Positions 1 through 8,526 of a DNA stretch of 64,000 nucleotides are shown piece by piece. A program made the position numbers and the translations under genes. Origin of the DNA: Roseobacter sp. SK209-2-6 (GTDB taxonomy: Bacteria; Pseudomonadota; Alphaproteobacteria; Rhodobacterales; Rhodobacteraceae); assembly GCF_000169455.1 (NCBI RefSeq), contig NZ_AAYC01000004.1:124001-188000 (forward strand), given 5' to 3'. Each line of letters begins with the position of its first letter. Position 1 is the first letter of the stretch. Under the pieces are notes generated by a model. It made no database searches and was not told the DNA's origin. It saw only the letters and a program-made list of their open reading frames with translations.

Positions 1-417
1 GAGCCTAGCTTTAGTGTCAGTGAATTTGTTCAGGGCGCGCGCGGCGCCTATGAGATGATCCTGATGGGTTTTGAGAACGGTGAACTCGACGCGCTTAAAG
101 GGTTCCTGGCCGAAGACGTCTATGACAGCTTTGTCGAAGCGGTTGCAGATCGGGAAGACAAGGGTCTGACAATCGAAGCAGAGTTCATCGGAGTACGTGA
201 AACCGCCGTCGTAGGGGCGCATTTTGATGATGCGAATAACACAGCCGAAGTTACAATGCGCTTTGTTGGTGAACTAACCTCTGTTGTGCGCGACCGCGAT
301 GGCGAAATTGTTGAAGGCGATGCCAAAGCTGTTAAGCGTCAGAAAGATACCTGGGTCTTTGCGCGCTCCATGGGCACTGATGACCCCAACTGGCAATTGG
401 TGGCCACGGACGGATGA
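1..417 (+). CDS. timA: Tim44-like domain protein (TimA family), C-terminal part
   Basis: The frame is open from the first base of the window to a TGA at 417, so the N-terminus lies outside. The visible 138 residues fit the Tim44-like fold of bacterial TimA proteins, which are usually anchored to the membrane by an N-terminal segment. The ending, with WVFARSMGTDDPNWQLVATDG-like chemistry (key residues W, FAR, DPNWQLVAT), is the conserved C-terminus of this family in alphaproteobacteria. The stop overlaps the mltA start by four bases (ATGA), so the two are cotranscribed. The biochemical role of bacterial TimA is poorly defined; it is related to the mitochondrial import-motor subunit Tim44. The family assignment is reasonably sure, the function is not. 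Confidence 0.8.
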   Translation, partial: EPSFSVSEFVQGARGAYEMILMGFENGELDALKGFLAEDVYDSFVEAVADREDKGLTIEAEFIGVRETAVVGAHFDDANNTAEVTMRFVGELTSVVRDRDGEIVEGDAKAVKRQKDTWVFARSMGTDDPNWQLVATDG

Positions 418-1466
418 TTGCAGCACTCCGGGATGCTTTCCGGGCGGTGGTATTTGCGGGGGCTGCAATGACAGCCTCTGCCGCTTCTGCGGAAACCAGC
501 TATAAGATGCTGGATTATTCCGGGCTTGATGGCTGGGCAGAGGATAATCATGCCACTGCCCTGAAAGTCTTTCTAGAGACCTGCATGGATCTGGATGATC
601 AGGATTGGCAAAGCCTTTGTGCGGTTGCACAAAACCAAGATCCAGCGGGCGCGCGCCATTTCTTTGAATTGTTTTTTCGGCCTGTCCTGATTGAGGACGG
701 AAACCCCGCTTTGTTCACCGGATATTTTGAGCCAGAGCTTGATGGATCCAGATACCGTACATCGCGATTTCGCTATCCCGTTTACAAAATGCCACCCGAG
801 GCCAAGCGTTCTGGAGTGTGGCTCGCACGGCGTGAGATTCTGTCCGGTGATGTAATGCAGGGCAGGGGGCTGGAAATCGCCTGGGTGGATGACCCTGTTG
901 AGTTGTTCTTTCTGCAGATCCAGGGGTCCGGTCGGATCCGAATGCCGGATGGAACTTCCGTCCGTGTTGGATATGGAGGCGCAAATGGGCATCCATATCG
1001 TTCCATCGGTGCTGAAATGGTGCGCCGGGGGATTTACAACGCACATCAGGTGAGTGCTCAGGTAATCAAATCCTGGGTGCGCCGAAACCCTGCGGCGGGT
1101 CACGAACTCCTGATGCACAACCCATCCTATGTGTTCTTTCGTGAGATCCGAAAGATTTCGGCCTCAAAGGGGCCCCTTGGTGCGATGAACCGGTCTGTTA
1201 CTGCGATGCGTAGCCTCGCTGTTGATCCAAAGTTCACGCCTCTTGGCGCTCCGGTATGGTTGGAAAAAGACGGGGAAAGCCGCCTGCGACGCTTGATGAT
1301 TGCGCAGGATACCGGATCCGCGATCAAAGGCGCCCAGCGGGCGGATGTCTTTTATGGAACCGGTGATGAGGCCGGCCAGGCCGCAGGTCGTCTGCGCGAC
1401 CCTGGACGCATGGTGGTCCTTCTGCCGATCCAACGCGCCTATGCTCTGTTGCCAGAGGATCTCTGA
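414..1466 (+). CDS. mltA: MltA family lytic murein transglycosylase
   Basis: Predicted periplasmic enzyme that cleaves the MurNAc-GlcNAc bond of peptidoglycan, forming 1,6-anhydro-MurNAc ends. The 350-residue protein starts with an export signal of about 26 residues ending ASA. It then shows the MltA domain and a C-terminal 3D domain with the AQDTGSAIKG block, whose Asp (about residue 299) is the expected catalytic acid, followed by RADVFYGTG. No lipobox Cys is visible, so unlike E. coli MltA it may be soluble or signal-anchored. Its start overlaps the timA stop, and its stop overlaps the Smr gene (TGATG). The same window encodes AmgK and MurU, which recycle MurNAc released by such enzymes. 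Confidence 0.93.
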   Translation: MIAALRDAFRAVVFAGAAMTASAASAETSYKMLDYSGLDGWAEDNHATALKVFLETCMDLDDQDWQSLCAVAQNQDPAGARHFFELFFRPVLIEDGNPALFTGYFEPELDGSRYRTSRFRYPVYKMPPEAKRSGVWLARREILSGDVMQGRGLEIAWVDDPVELFFLQIQGSGRIRMPDGTSVRVGYGGANGHPYRSIGAEMVRRGIYNAHQVSAQVIKSWVRRNPAAGHELLMHNPSYVFFREIRKISASKGPLGAMNRSVTAMRSLAVDPKFTPLGAPVWLEKDGESRLRRLMIAQDTGSAIKGAQRADVFYGTGDEAGQAAGRLRDPGRMVVLLPIQRAYALLPEDL

Positions 1467-2053
1467 TGACTCGGCGCAAACTGACAACTGAGGAAGTCGA
1501 CCTATGGCACAAGGTGGTCGAGCATACAGAGAAGCTCAACCCGGGAAGTCATAGCGCTCCCCCGGCACTGCCTCTGCCCAAGCCAAAGCCCATGAAACAC
1601 CCGCAACCAAAGCTGGATCGTTTTGACATTGGTTCTATGGCGAAACCAAAACCTGCTAAACATGAACTAAAGCCAAGCCCCGCGCGCCAACTGGCACAGG
1701 CACCGCTGAAAATGGATGAAAAATCCTTTCGCAGAATGAAGCGGGGCAAGCTGAAGCCAGAAGGTAAGCTGGATCTGCACGGAATGCGGGTTGATGGTGC
1801 GCATCCAGCATTGACGCGTTTCATCCTCTCGGCACAGGCATCAGGGAAACGGCTGGTTCTGGTTGTGACAGGAAAAGGCAAGGATAGGGATGAACCGGGT
1901 CCCATGCCAATCCCACGAGGGGTGTTGCGTCATCATGTGCCGCAATGGTTGGCACTGCCTCCGCTTGCCCAAGCGGTTTTGCAGGTAACGCCAGCGCATG
2001 TCACTCATGGGGGCGAGGGCGCCTATTATGTGTATCTGCGGCGCAGTCGTTAG
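1466..2053 (+). CDS. Smr/MutS-C domain protein
   Basis: A 195-residue protein with a proline/lysine-rich, probably disordered N-terminal half (residues 25-95) and a C-terminal Smr domain (about 105-190). The Smr hallmarks are the LDLHGM motif, the VTGKGK block and a late THGGEGAYYVYL stretch. Smr domains are nicking or RNA/DNA-processing nuclease modules; stand-alone alphaproteobacterial members such as this have no settled role. It is translationally coupled to mltA by a one-base overlap, as is common in Rhodobacterales, and so probably belongs to a timA-mltA-smr operon. The domain call is secure and the cellular function is unknown. Confidence 0.88.
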   Translation: MTRRKLTTEEVDLWHKVVEHTEKLNPGSHSAPPALPLPKPKPMKHPQPKLDRFDIGSMAKPKPAKHELKPSPARQLAQAPLKMDEKSFRRMKRGKLKPEGKLDLHGMRVDGAHPALTRFILSAQASGKRLVLVVTGKGKDRDEPGPMPIPRGVLRHHVPQWLALPPLAQAVLQVTPAHVTHGGEGAYYVYLRRSR

Positions 2054-2090
2054 CGATTAAACCCAATATCAAGTGAGGTCGCAACGGGGC

Positions 2091-3206
2091 CTATCGTTCA
2101 CCGCCACCTTGGACGGAGAGGATAACACGGGTTGCTTTGCCGTCCTGGGAGACGGCTCCTGGCAAGAGTGTTTGCGCAGATAATCTGGATGGAAGTTTTT
2201 GAAAGGCCTCTGCTGTTTCCTGTGCGGCATTCAGCATCGAAAGCAAAGCCGGGGATGTTGCTGCAACAAAGTGACCAGACTCTGCTGTATCGGAGAAATC
2301 GGTAGTATCCACGACCTCTATCGGAAGATCAGACAGGGCATCAATGGACTGCAGATTGCCAAGTCGTTCCCGACTGTGGGTTCCGCGAATACGCTGCGAA
2401 ATATTGAGGATCGTGTCTTTTTGAGAGGTAAAGACAACAAAGGGTTTTGGCACTCTTTTGATCCGGCGCATCTGGCTGCGAAACACATCCAGATCCAGAT
2501 CAGGAGACATCAGAATTACCCCACCCAGGTTCCTTTCTGACCAATCCGGGGTGGCGATTTCTATTTGACGAAGCGTTTCCATGGTGAGAACCGATCCCAT
2601 GGAATGCGCGACCAGCACAATCCGGCGCGCACCAGTACCGGGGAGTCGGCGTAGGAGGGTCTCCAGACCATCTCGAGCAAACAAAATACTGTCGCCATCG
2701 TAGGCATAGCCCAAAGGGCTGCCTAGGCTTGGCCAGGAATAGATGACTGTGGCGCCTGGGGTTTCGATATCATGTGTTAGCTGCGCAGCCCGAAAGGCGG
2801 TCTCGGCCTGGGTAGAGTTGAAGCCATGAATGAATATCGTAACATCCCGTTCTTTCGCTGGCAGAGACAGGAGTTCTTGTCGCATGCGGCGATCAAATTC
2901 GCCAAACTCGTCAAATTCCCGCCTCCCGGCTATGGTGAACTCTTGGGCGGGGTTCGGCTTATCATATCCGAAATCAAGCTTCCCTGTCTGATGGCTGGGA
3001 GGGATGGAGACGGTAAGTTCCAATAGGCTGAGCGTCTCACTGCGCTTTGGTCCGAAATAGCCGTCCATGCCCTTCTCACGGGTTGTAGCAGTAAAAATGG
3101 TCTTTGGTGTTCCGATTTCCAAAGCCTCTGGAACGGTGGGTGAAATGCTCCTGTCGGTGCAGGCGGATAGCAAAGCAAGACAAAAGCCGACTAAAAGAAA
3201 GCGCAT
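2091..3206 (-). CDS. Alpha/beta hydrolase lipoprotein (DUF900 type)
   Basis: A 371-residue predicted lipoprotein: the N-terminus is a short hydrophobic signal ending in the lipobox LLSAC (Cys16), so it should be membrane-anchored facing the periplasm. The catalytic region carries FIHGFN (about 125-130, oxyanion-hole HG) and the nucleophile elbow VAHSMGS with Ser202. This matches DUF900-type serine hydrolases. Substrate is not predictable; esterase or lipase activity on envelope lipids is possible. It lies downstream of hslU on the same strand, separated by a terminator-like hairpin, so it is probably a separate transcript or receives read-through. It converges with the smr gene. Confidence 0.85.
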   Translation of the reverse strand: MRFLLVGFCLALLSACTDRSISPTVPEALEIGTPKTIFTATTREKGMDGYFGPKRSETLSLLELTVSIPPSHQTGKLDFGYDKPNPAQEFTIAGRREFDEFGEFDRRMRQELLSLPAKERDVTIFIHGFNSTQAETAFRAAQLTHDIETPGATVIYSWPSLGSPLGYAYDGDSILFARDGLETLLRRLPGTGARRIVLVAHSMGSVLTMETLRQIEIATPDWSERNLGGVILMSPDLDLDVFRSQMRRIKRVPKPFVVFTSQKDTILNISQRIRGTHSRERLGNLQSIDALSDLPIEVVDTTDFSDTAESGHFVAATSPALLSMLNAAQETAEAFQKLPSRLSAQTLLPGAVSQDGKATRVILSVQGGGER

Positions 3207-3223
3207 TTCAGGATCCCGTAAAC

Positions 3224-3259
3224 AAATCGCCCACAGGCTAACCTGCCTGCGGGCGATTT
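3224..3259 (-). terminator. Hairpin terminator after hslU
   Basis: A nine-base perfect stem (AAATCGCCC at 3224-3232 with GGGCGATTT at 3251-3259) with a further internal ACAGG/CCTG pairing. It lies between the hslU stop and the downstream lipoprotein gene. Read on the minus strand it ends in a short T-rich stretch, compatible with intrinsic termination. Confidence 0.6.
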
Positions 3260-3297
3260 AAAACTGGATGGGTTGGCAAAACCCGAAATCAAGCGAT

Positions 3298-4608
3298 TTA
3301 GAGGACGTATCGGCTCACATCGGTGGATTTGCTCAGCTCACCTAGATGTTTGCCAACATACTCTGCATTGATGAAAATCTTCTCGCCGCTGCGGTCAGGC
3401 GCAGTAAAGGACAGCTCCTCAAAGACGCGCTCTATCACAGTGTAGAGGCGACGCGCGCCTATGTTTTCAACCGATTGATTGACCTCTGCCGCGATCTTGG
3501 CCAGGGCCGCAATCCCATCTTCGGTGAATTCGACCTCGACCTCTTCGGTGCCCATCAAGGCAGTATACTGGAGCGTAAGAGCATTGTCGGTTTCGGTTAG
3601 GATGCGGACAAAATCCTCTTCGCTCAGCGCACGCAGGTTCACACGGATTGGTAGACGACCTTGGAGTTCTGGCAGCAGGTCACTGGGTTTGGCGATGTGG
3701 AAAGCACCTGAAGCAATAAAGAGGATATGGTCGGTCTTGATCGGGCCATGTTTGGTGCTGACGGTTGTGCCTTCGATCAGTGGCAGCAGGTCACGCTGCA
3801 CACCTTCGCGGCTGACATCGCCACCACGCGCATCAGAACGGGCGCAGACCTTGTCAATCTCATCCAGGAAAACGATGCCGTTCTGCTCAACGGATTCGAG
3901 GGCTGCACGGGTGACTTGCTCATCATCCAGAAGCTTGTCTGCCTCTTCCCCAATCAGCACCTCATAGCTCTGGGCAACACTCATCCTTTTTCGAATAGTG
4001 CGACCACCCATGGCTTTCCCAAAGATATCTCCCAGGTTCAGCATGCCCATATTGGCACCGGGCTGTCCGGGGACCTCGAACATATTGCCCATTGGATTGG
4101 AGCTATCGGCCAGGTCCAACTCGATCTCAGTGTCGTCAAGCTCACCCGTTTTGAGTTTTTTGCGAAACATTTCGCGGGTGGCCTCACGGGCGTCTTCGCC
4201 GGCAATGGCTTCGATAACCCGATCTTCAGCCGCCTTATGAGCCTTGGTTTTTACATCTTCGCGCATGTATTCGCGGGTTTGCAAAATAGCAGCATCAGCC
4301 AGATCACGAATGATCTGTTCCACGTCGCGTCCCACATAGCCCACTTCGGTGAATTTGGTTGCTTCCACCTTGATAAAGGGCGCACGTGCCAGTTTGGCCA
4401 GACGGCGCGAAATCTCTGTTTTACCAACACCCGTGGGGCCAATCATCAGGATGTTCTTTGGATAAACCTCATCACGCAGATCATCGGCCAATTGCTTTCG
4501 CCGCCAACGATTCCTCAGGGCGACGGCCACGGCCCGCTTGGCGTCCTTTTGGCCAATGATAAACCGGTCCAATTCGGAAACAATTTCGCGAGGGGTCAAA
4601 TCAGTCAT
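3298..4608 (-). CDS. hslU: HslU, ATPase and unfoldase of the HslUV protease
   Basis: AAA+ unfoldase that feeds proteins into the HslV peptidase. The 436-residue length is normal. Visible are the N-terminal [10 protein letters not shown] start, Walker A GPTGVGKT (57-64), an intermediate (I) domain, Walker B IVFLDEID, the sensor region and the C-terminal SRYVL tail that inserts into HslV pockets. It lies about 1.7 kb downstream of hslV on the same strand. In most proteobacteria the two genes are adjacent; here a membrane-protein gene and an oppositely oriented DM13 gene lie between them. The two subunits may therefore be expressed from separate promoters. Confidence 0.97.
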   Translation of the reverse strand: MTDLTPREIVSELDRFIIGQKDAKRAVAVALRNRWRRKQLADDLRDEVYPKNILMIGPTGVGKTEISRRLAKLARAPFIKVEATKFTEVGYVGRDVEQIIRDLADAAILQTREYMREDVKTKAHKAAEDRVIEAIAGEDAREATREMFRKKLKTGELDDTEIELDLADSSNPMGNMFEVPGQPGANMGMLNLGDIFGKAMGGRTIRKRMSVAQSYEVLIGEEADKLLDDEQVTRAALESVEQNGIVFLDEIDKVCARSDARGGDVSREGVQRDLLPLIEGTTVSTKHGPIKTDHILFIASGAFHIAKPSDLLPELQGRLPIRVNLRALSEEDFVRILTETDNALTLQYTALMGTEEVEVEFTEDGIAALAKIAAEVNQSVENIGARRLYTVIERVFEELSFTAPDRSGEKIFINAEYVGKHLGELSKSTDVSRYVL

Positions 4609-4798
4609 ATTCTTCTGCTTTCCTGTTTCATCAGGAACCTAATCATGCAGGGGAAAAACTCAACCCGATCACGAGCGGATCACAGCAAATGGTACAGATT
4701 TCACGGGCCCTCATAGGCCTGTGAGGCTGGGTATCTTTTTATCTTTCCTAATGCCCTGATGCAGCCAGGTACAAGGCCCGGAACAAGGAGGATTTCCC

Positions 4799-5197
4799 AT
4801 GCTGAACCGTCGTTCTTTCATCACTGCCGCTGCAGGTACAACCATTGCACTCACCGCTGCAGGCACTGCAACAACCGCTATTGCAGGTGGACTCAAAGGT
4901 CATTTTGAAGGTCGCTCGAACCATGTGACCTCTGGTTCGGTCAAAGTTGTTGAAAAGAATGGTCGCTATATTGTTGAGCTGGGCCGCGACTTCTCCTTGG
5001 ATGGGGGGCCTGATCCCCGCGTTGGGTTTGGCAAGGATGGTCACTACGACTCCAACAGTACCCTGGGCGCACTGCTGGACCTGAAGGGCAAGCAAAAGTA
5101 CGCGGTGCCGGCAACCATGGATATCTCGGGCTACAACGAAGTCTATATCTGGTGTGAAGTAGCTGGTGTTCCTTTGGGTGTCGCCACAATCAAATGA
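4799..5197 (+). CDS. Tat-exported DM13-domain protein
   Basis: A 132-residue protein with a twin-arginine type signal (NRRSFITAAAG, then a long Ala/Thr-rich hydrophobic stretch to about residue 31), so it should be exported folded. The rest resembles a DM13 domain: a VEKNGRYIVELGRDF strand region, DGGPDPRVGF, and the ending VYIWCEVAGVPLGVA with an invariant-type Cys at residue 119. DM13 domains are proposed to be redox or electron-transfer modules. A strong ribosome site AAGGAGG precedes the ATG. The gene sits on the opposite strand inside the hslV-hslU interval and ends at a bidirectional terminator. Domain call likely; role inferred. Confidence 0.75.
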   Translation: MLNRRSFITAAAGTTIALTAAGTATTAIAGGLKGHFEGRSNHVTSGSVKVVEKNGRYIVELGRDFSLDGGPDPRVGFGKDGHYDSNSTLGALLDLKGKQKYAVPATMDISGYNEVYIWCEVAGVPLGVATIK

Positions 5198-5247
5198 TTG
5201 GCAAATGAGGGCCGGGTTCCGAACCCAAAATGCCAAACGCCTTAACG

Positions 5248-5271
5248 AAAGCCGCCTGCGAGGGCGGCTTT
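5248..5271. terminator. Bidirectional terminator between DM13 gene and membrane-protein gene
   Basis: Perfect stem AAAGCCGCC (5248-5256) / GGCGGCTTT (5263-5271) with a short loop, located between two converging stops at 5197 and 5277. A-runs on one side and T-runs on the other allow function in either direction. Confidence 0.75.
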
Positions 5272-5276
5272 CCTGC

Positions 5277-6374
5277 TTAATGCGCAGGGGGAAGACGATC
5301 CAAGGGTAAGACACGCCCCAGAGGAGCGAGGAGTACCATTCTTATCCGGCTCCAGAATGCGCCCAAGGCAACCAGGATAAACCCAAGGATGAGAACCGTC
5401 ATCGCCGCACCTTCACCGTCAAAGACAGTCGCAGCCAGGGTGACGCTATAGCCGATAGCGGCAATCAAGAAAGAGCGCCGGTCAATCACGATAGCGACCA
5501 GAGCAAACCCCAAGAGCACGATCATCAACAGCAGCTGGGATCCGGCAGTTCCGCTTTCCAGCAGGCTGAGGGCAATGGTATTGACCAGGGCAGGGGCCGC
5601 AACGACATGTAGCCAGAACCCCTGCGCAGACCGTCGCGTCACCCGATGCGGATCACTGAGGTCAAAAGCCATGGCCACCGCAAAGACGCCGAGCCCCACA
5701 AGAAGGGTGATCCAGGCAAAAGGTCCAGAGGCTGAGAATAGGAACAGATCGCTCAAACCCGCTGGGGTGCCGGCTTGCTGTGCGGCCATCATCAAAGCGA
5801 TTGCAAAGATCCCCAGCGCGATTTGCGCCATGGCAAAGGGCACTTTGAAGCGCCACCAGAATAGAGCAATCGCCCCTGTTGTCATGGCCATGGGCAAGGG
5901 TAGACTGGAATAGTCGTTTTGTGCGATCATGAAAACCTGAGAGAACTTTGCCGTGAGCCCAGTGCTGGCGTTGACCGACCATAAGAGCGAGAGCGCAATC
6001 GCAGGTGCCACCATGCGGCGCTTGCGAATGAAATACTCCGCCAAGCCCCAAAGAGCGAGAGCACCAATCGTTGAGGCCCAGAAAGCCTTATCAACAAATC
6101 CACCCAGACCACCGGCAATCGATAGACCAGTGACTGCAGCATAGCCCGAAGCCAGAATAAGCAGTCCGATGACAATGAAGATCTCGTTGAACCCCTTGAA
6201 CAGCTCAAAGGGTTCATCCCCCGGGGCAAGGTTCTCGCGCGCGCCGCGTCGACTATGGGCCAGAGCCAGCAAGGAAGCCGCTTGGGCTTCACTCAACAGG
6301 CCAGAGCCAACCGCGGCTCTGATGTCTTCCTGTTCAATCTGCCCCACCTCAGACCTCGGGGCAGATGGTTTCAA
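5277..6374 (-). CDS. Polytopic membrane protein, DUF2157-like
   Basis: A 365-residue protein with a soluble N-terminal region (about 1-65, containing a [15 protein letters not shown] helix) followed by roughly ten hydrophobic segments and short polar loops. The N-terminal arrangement resembles DUF2157-type membrane proteins, but I do not recognise it with certainty. The ATG chosen overlaps the last 26 bases of hslV; a GTG a few codons downstream, right after the hslV stop, is an alternative start. Either way it is probably cotranscribed with and coupled to hslV. Its position between hslV and hslU is unusual. No catalytic motif is seen and its function is unknown. Confidence 0.75.
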   Translation of the reverse strand: MKPSAPRSEVGQIEQEDIRAAVGSGLLSEAQAASLLALAHSRRGARENLAPGDEPFELFKGFNEIFIVIGLLILASGYAAVTGLSIAGGLGGFVDKAFWASTIGALALWGLAEYFIRKRRMVAPAIALSLLWSVNASTGLTAKFSQVFMIAQNDYSSLPLPMAMTTGAIALFWWRFKVPFAMAQIALGIFAIALMMAAQQAGTPAGLSDLFLFSASGPFAWITLLVGLGVFAVAMAFDLSDPHRVTRRSAQGFWLHVVAAPALVNTIALSLLESGTAGSQLLLMIVLLGFALVAIVIDRRSFLIAAIGYSVTLAATVFDGEGAAMTVLILGFILVALGAFWSRIRMVLLAPLGRVLPLDRLPPAH

Positions 6375-6912
6375 CGGTCAGGCGACCATTGGTGTAAACA
6401 CAGATGTCGGCGGCAATCGCCATCGCATCCCGCGCCACCTGCTCGGCGTTGCGATCACTATCCATCATGCCCCGCGCTGCGGCCAAAGCAAAGTTACCGC
6501 CAGATCCAATGGCGGCGACGTCATGTTCAGGTTCCAGAACATCACCGGCCCCAGTGATGACCAGCAATTCTGTGCCGTCAGAAACAATGAGCATGGCTTC
6601 AAGTTTCTGCAGGTATTTATCTGTTCGCCAGTCCTTTGCCAGTTCGACACTTGCGCGGGCGAGTTGGCCAGGTGTGGCTTCCAGCTTTGCCTCCAACCGT
6701 TCCAGCAGCGTAAAGGCATCTGCGGTTGAGCCGGCAAAACCAACTACGACGTCAAAGCCACCCGGCGACAATCGCCGGACCTTGCGCGCGGTGCCCTTGA
6801 TGACGGTCTGCCCAAGCGAGACCTGACCATCCCCGGCTATGACGACTTGGCCGCCTTTTTTTACTCCGATGATGGTTGTTCCATGCCAGCCCGGGAATTG
6901 ATCATCTGCCAT
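6349..6912 (-). CDS. hslV: HslV, peptidase subunit of HslUV
   Basis: Threonine peptidase forming the double hexamer of the HslUV protease in the cytoplasm. The 187-residue precursor has a short propeptide ([11 protein letters not shown]) that must be removed to expose the catalytic Thr of [10 protein letters not shown]; propeptides of this kind are typical of alphaproteobacterial HslV. The [12 protein letters not shown] strand and the [11 protein letters not shown] block are family hallmarks. A good ribosome site (GGAGG) precedes the ATG. A heat-shock-like promoter is visible just upstream (6937-6968). The 3' end overlaps the following membrane-protein gene, while its partner hslU lies further on. 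Confidence 0.97.
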   Translation of the reverse strand: MADDQFPGWHGTTIIGVKKGGQVVIAGDGQVSLGQTVIKGTARKVRRLSPGGFDVVVGFAGSTADAFTLLERLEAKLEATPGQLARASVELAKDWRTDKYLQKLEAMLIVSDGTELLVITGAGDVLEPEHDVAAIGSGGNFALAAARGMMDSDRNAEQVARDAMAIAADICVYTNGRLTVETICPEV

Positions 6913-6936
6913 AAATGCCTCCAGTTTCTGTCCTGC

Positions 6937-6968
6937 CTATATGGAATCATCGCTTCGACTGTACAAGG
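6937..6968 (-). promoter_or_regulatory. Possible RpoH-type promoter of hslV
   Basis: On the minus strand, CCTTGTAC (6961-6968) and CCATATAG (6937-6944) are separated by 16 bases. They resemble the alphaproteobacterial heat-shock sigma factor -35 (CTTG) and -10 elements. The predicted start would give a leader of about 18 bases to the hslV ATG at 6912. HslUV genes are commonly RpoH-controlled; the match here is by eye only. Confidence 0.4.
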
Positions 6969-7136
6969 CAGGCGACAGCATTCGGCAGGCTACGGACATT
7001 AACCAATTGTTCATGTGCTATGCACGCGCTGCAATTCGGGGCTGTCAAACTGGCAATTGTGAGACTCACTTGCTGCGCCTATCTCTTCCCCATCGGCGGC
7101 TGAAACGCCCGAACAGATAACTCAAGGAATAGTGCA

Positions 7137-7328
7137 ATGACGACCGCAAACATCCATGCGCCGCTGGGCGCTGTCTCTGTCCTTCGCTTGGTGGACACCT
7201 TTTATCACCTTCGTGATGACCTTGTGGAATGGAATGAAAACCGCAAGACCCGTATCGCTCTGAGCAAGCTGACCTCAGCGCAGCTCGAAGATATTGGCCT
7301 GTCCCAGGCAGACATCGCCAAGTTCTGA
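7137..7328 (+). CDS. DUF1127 small protein
   Basis: A 63-residue protein whose second half shows the DUF1127 pattern: W(N)ENRKTRIALSKLT-S-AQLEDIGLS (Trp, two Arg, then LxxLs-xxLxDIGL). DUF1127 proteins are small, often arginine-rich alphaproteobacterial proteins; some take part in stress or phosphate regulation and RNA-related control. The ribosome site is AAGGA, eight bases before the ATG. It is monocistronic, divergent from hslV and followed at once by a strong terminator. The family call is good; the specific role is unknown. Confidence 0.85.
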   Translation: MTTANIHAPLGAVSVLRLVDTFYHLRDDLVEWNENRKTRIALSKLTSAQLEDIGLSQADIAKF

Positions 7329-7356
7329 TCTGTAAAACAGAAGTCAGAAAAGATGA

Positions 7357-7390
7357 GCCGCTCCAGATTGGGGCGGCTTTGTCTTTTTGT
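7357..7390 (+). terminator. Intrinsic terminator after DUF1127 gene
   Basis: Stem GCCGCTCC (7357-7364) with GGGGCGGC (7370-7377), followed by CTTTGTCTTTTT. It is a classical hairpin and T-tract between the DUF1127 stop and the converging Lin0512 gene. Confidence 0.85.
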
Positions 7391-7413
7391 GGCTCCTATT
7401 CTGGTCAAAAGTA

Positions 7414-7803
7414 TCAAGCTTTGGATCGGGAGCTCAGCTTATAAGAGCGAGAAAGGTCTGGAAGCCAAGCTTCGACCGCAGCGGTTGCCACCACGTGGAA
7501 GGCTTCTGAATTGCTGTCCTGAACATTCAATCCACCGTGCACTGCACGCACAGACGCGAGCCCGCGTGGTAAATCGCTTGCAACCAGGTCACAGTCCACT
7601 TTTTCGGGTTCCTGTACCGCGATGGTCACCTCAACCCGCATTTCCTTGTGATCGATCCCAAGTTTGGAAAAGAGCGTGATAGAGGAATGATGCAGGGCGT
7701 CCTGCACAGCGCGCCGCGCGGCCTTGGTGTAATCCTGACCATAGAGGTCGTTGCCCGTGCCCATCTCCAGGATGATGCGCTTTTCACTTCCTTGCGTGCT
7801 CAT
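7414..7803 (-). CDS. Lin0512 family protein, second copy
   Basis: A 129-residue homologue of the protein encoded directly upstream (7800-8150). It shares the layout ILEMGTGNDLYGQDYTKAARRAVQDALHHSS, then VTIAVQEPEKVDCD, then VHGGLNV. This pattern is that of the Lin0512 family, small conserved bacterial proteins of unknown function often found in pairs that may form hetero-oligomers. Its ATG overlaps the stop of the first copy by four bases (ATGA), implying coupled translation and matched stoichiometry. It converges with the DUF1127 gene across a terminator. No catalytic residues can be named. Confidence 0.8.
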   Translation of the reverse strand: MSTQGSEKRIILEMGTGNDLYGQDYTKAARRAVQDALHHSSITLFSKLGIDHKEMRVEVTIAVQEPEKVDCDLVASDLPRGLASVRAVHGGLNVQDSNSEAFHVVATAAVEAWLPDLSRSYKLSSRSKA

Positions 7804-8150
7804 TTTACTGCCTCCAGGTCAAAGGAAACTTTTATGGCCGCATTGGCGATCACGGTCTTGCCGGTGGTATGTGGTTTCACAATATCCAGCCCGCCGCGTG
7901 TTACAGAGATTGTTGGTTGCCCATAGGGGAATATCTCTGCCAGGGCCTGGCAATCTACCTCATCTGGCTGTTGCACGCCGATTTCCGCATCAATGATCAT
8001 GGCTTCCTTTGGAAAGCCAAAGAGTTCCGCCATGTTGACCGAGTTATGCCAGAGCGCATCTTTGATCGCGCGTTTAGCGGCTTCGGTGTAATCCTCGCGT
8101 CTGAGCGATGTGCCCATACCGAATTCGACGAGTACTCTTGTTTTGGCCAT
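7800..8150 (-). CDS. Lin0512 family protein, first copy
   Basis: A 116-residue protein, first of a tandem pair. It has the VLVEFGMGTSLRREDYTEAAKRA start, an AIKDALWHNS helix, the IGVQQPDEVDC strand and VTRGGLDIV, all aligned with the next gene. The family is Lin0512 (function unknown). The pair probably arose by an old tandem duplication, since residue identity is modest. A ribosome site AGGAGG lies upstream of the ATG. Translational coupling to the second copy suggests the two products act together. They sit downstream of a trxA-DUF6500-like run on the same strand, but about 90 bases separate them from it. Confidence 0.8.
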   Translation of the reverse strand: MAKTRVLVEFGMGTSLRREDYTEAAKRAIKDALWHNSVNMAELFGFPKEAMIIDAEIGVQQPDEVDCQALAEIFPYGQPTISVTRGGLDIVKPHTTGKTVIANAAIKVSFDLEAVK

Positions 8151-8240
8151 GCCTGCCTCCTGTAGCTTTGATGGGCAAGGTGCACCGCCAGAGGCAGGGA
8201 AGGAAAGGGCCAGATTAGCCGGGAAGGCAAGCCAGGAGGA

Positions 8241-8459
8241 TCACCCCTCTGCTCTCAGCAGGTCTCGAACTTTGGCGGCCTTTTCAAAATGGTCCAACTG
8301 ATGGGTTTTGATCCACCACTCCGCCACCTGCATCAGCAGAACCGGGTCATCGTTGCGGTTCTTGAAAAACGCATAGAAGGAGAGCCCAACAGCATCGCCC
8401 TTTTTGGCGATTTTGGCGTCACAAACGGCGATGGCCTTTGCCTTGAACTTCGGAGTCAT
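8241..8459 (-). CDS. Small conserved protein, DUF6500-like
   Basis: A 72-residue protein beginning MTPKFKAKAIAVCDAKIA and containing the recognisable GLSFYAFFKNRNDDP block and HQLDHFEKA. It resembles the DUF6500 family of small proteins in marine alphaproteobacteria; its function is unknown. The reading frame is open further upstream, but the ATG at 8459 is preferred: AAAGG lies at a suitable distance before it, and the extension would run through the trxA terminator hairpin and into trxA. It follows trxA on the same strand. No signal peptide or membrane segment is seen. Confidence 0.7.
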   Translation of the reverse strand: MTPKFKAKAIAVCDAKIAKKGDAVGLSFYAFFKNRNDDPVLLMQVAEWWIKTHQLDHFEKAAKVRDLLRAEG

Positions 8460-8479
8460 AGCATTGCCTTTCAAATGAA

Positions 8480-8506
8480 AAAGGCGCCCTCGCAGAGAGC
8501 GCCTTT
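8480..8506 (-). terminator. Terminator after trxA
   Basis: Stem AAAGGCGC (8480-8487) with GCGCCTTT (8499-8506) and an inner CTC/GAG pairing. On the minus strand it is followed by TTTTTCATTTG. It lies between the trxA stop and the small DUF6500-like gene. Confidence 0.8.
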
Positions 8507-8526
8507 GACGAAGGGGTAAGACGGGA

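Noticed and set aside
3727-4716. A 329-codon plus-strand frame opposite hslU
   Set aside because: HslU on the other strand is unmistakable; the frame has no start site support or similarity.
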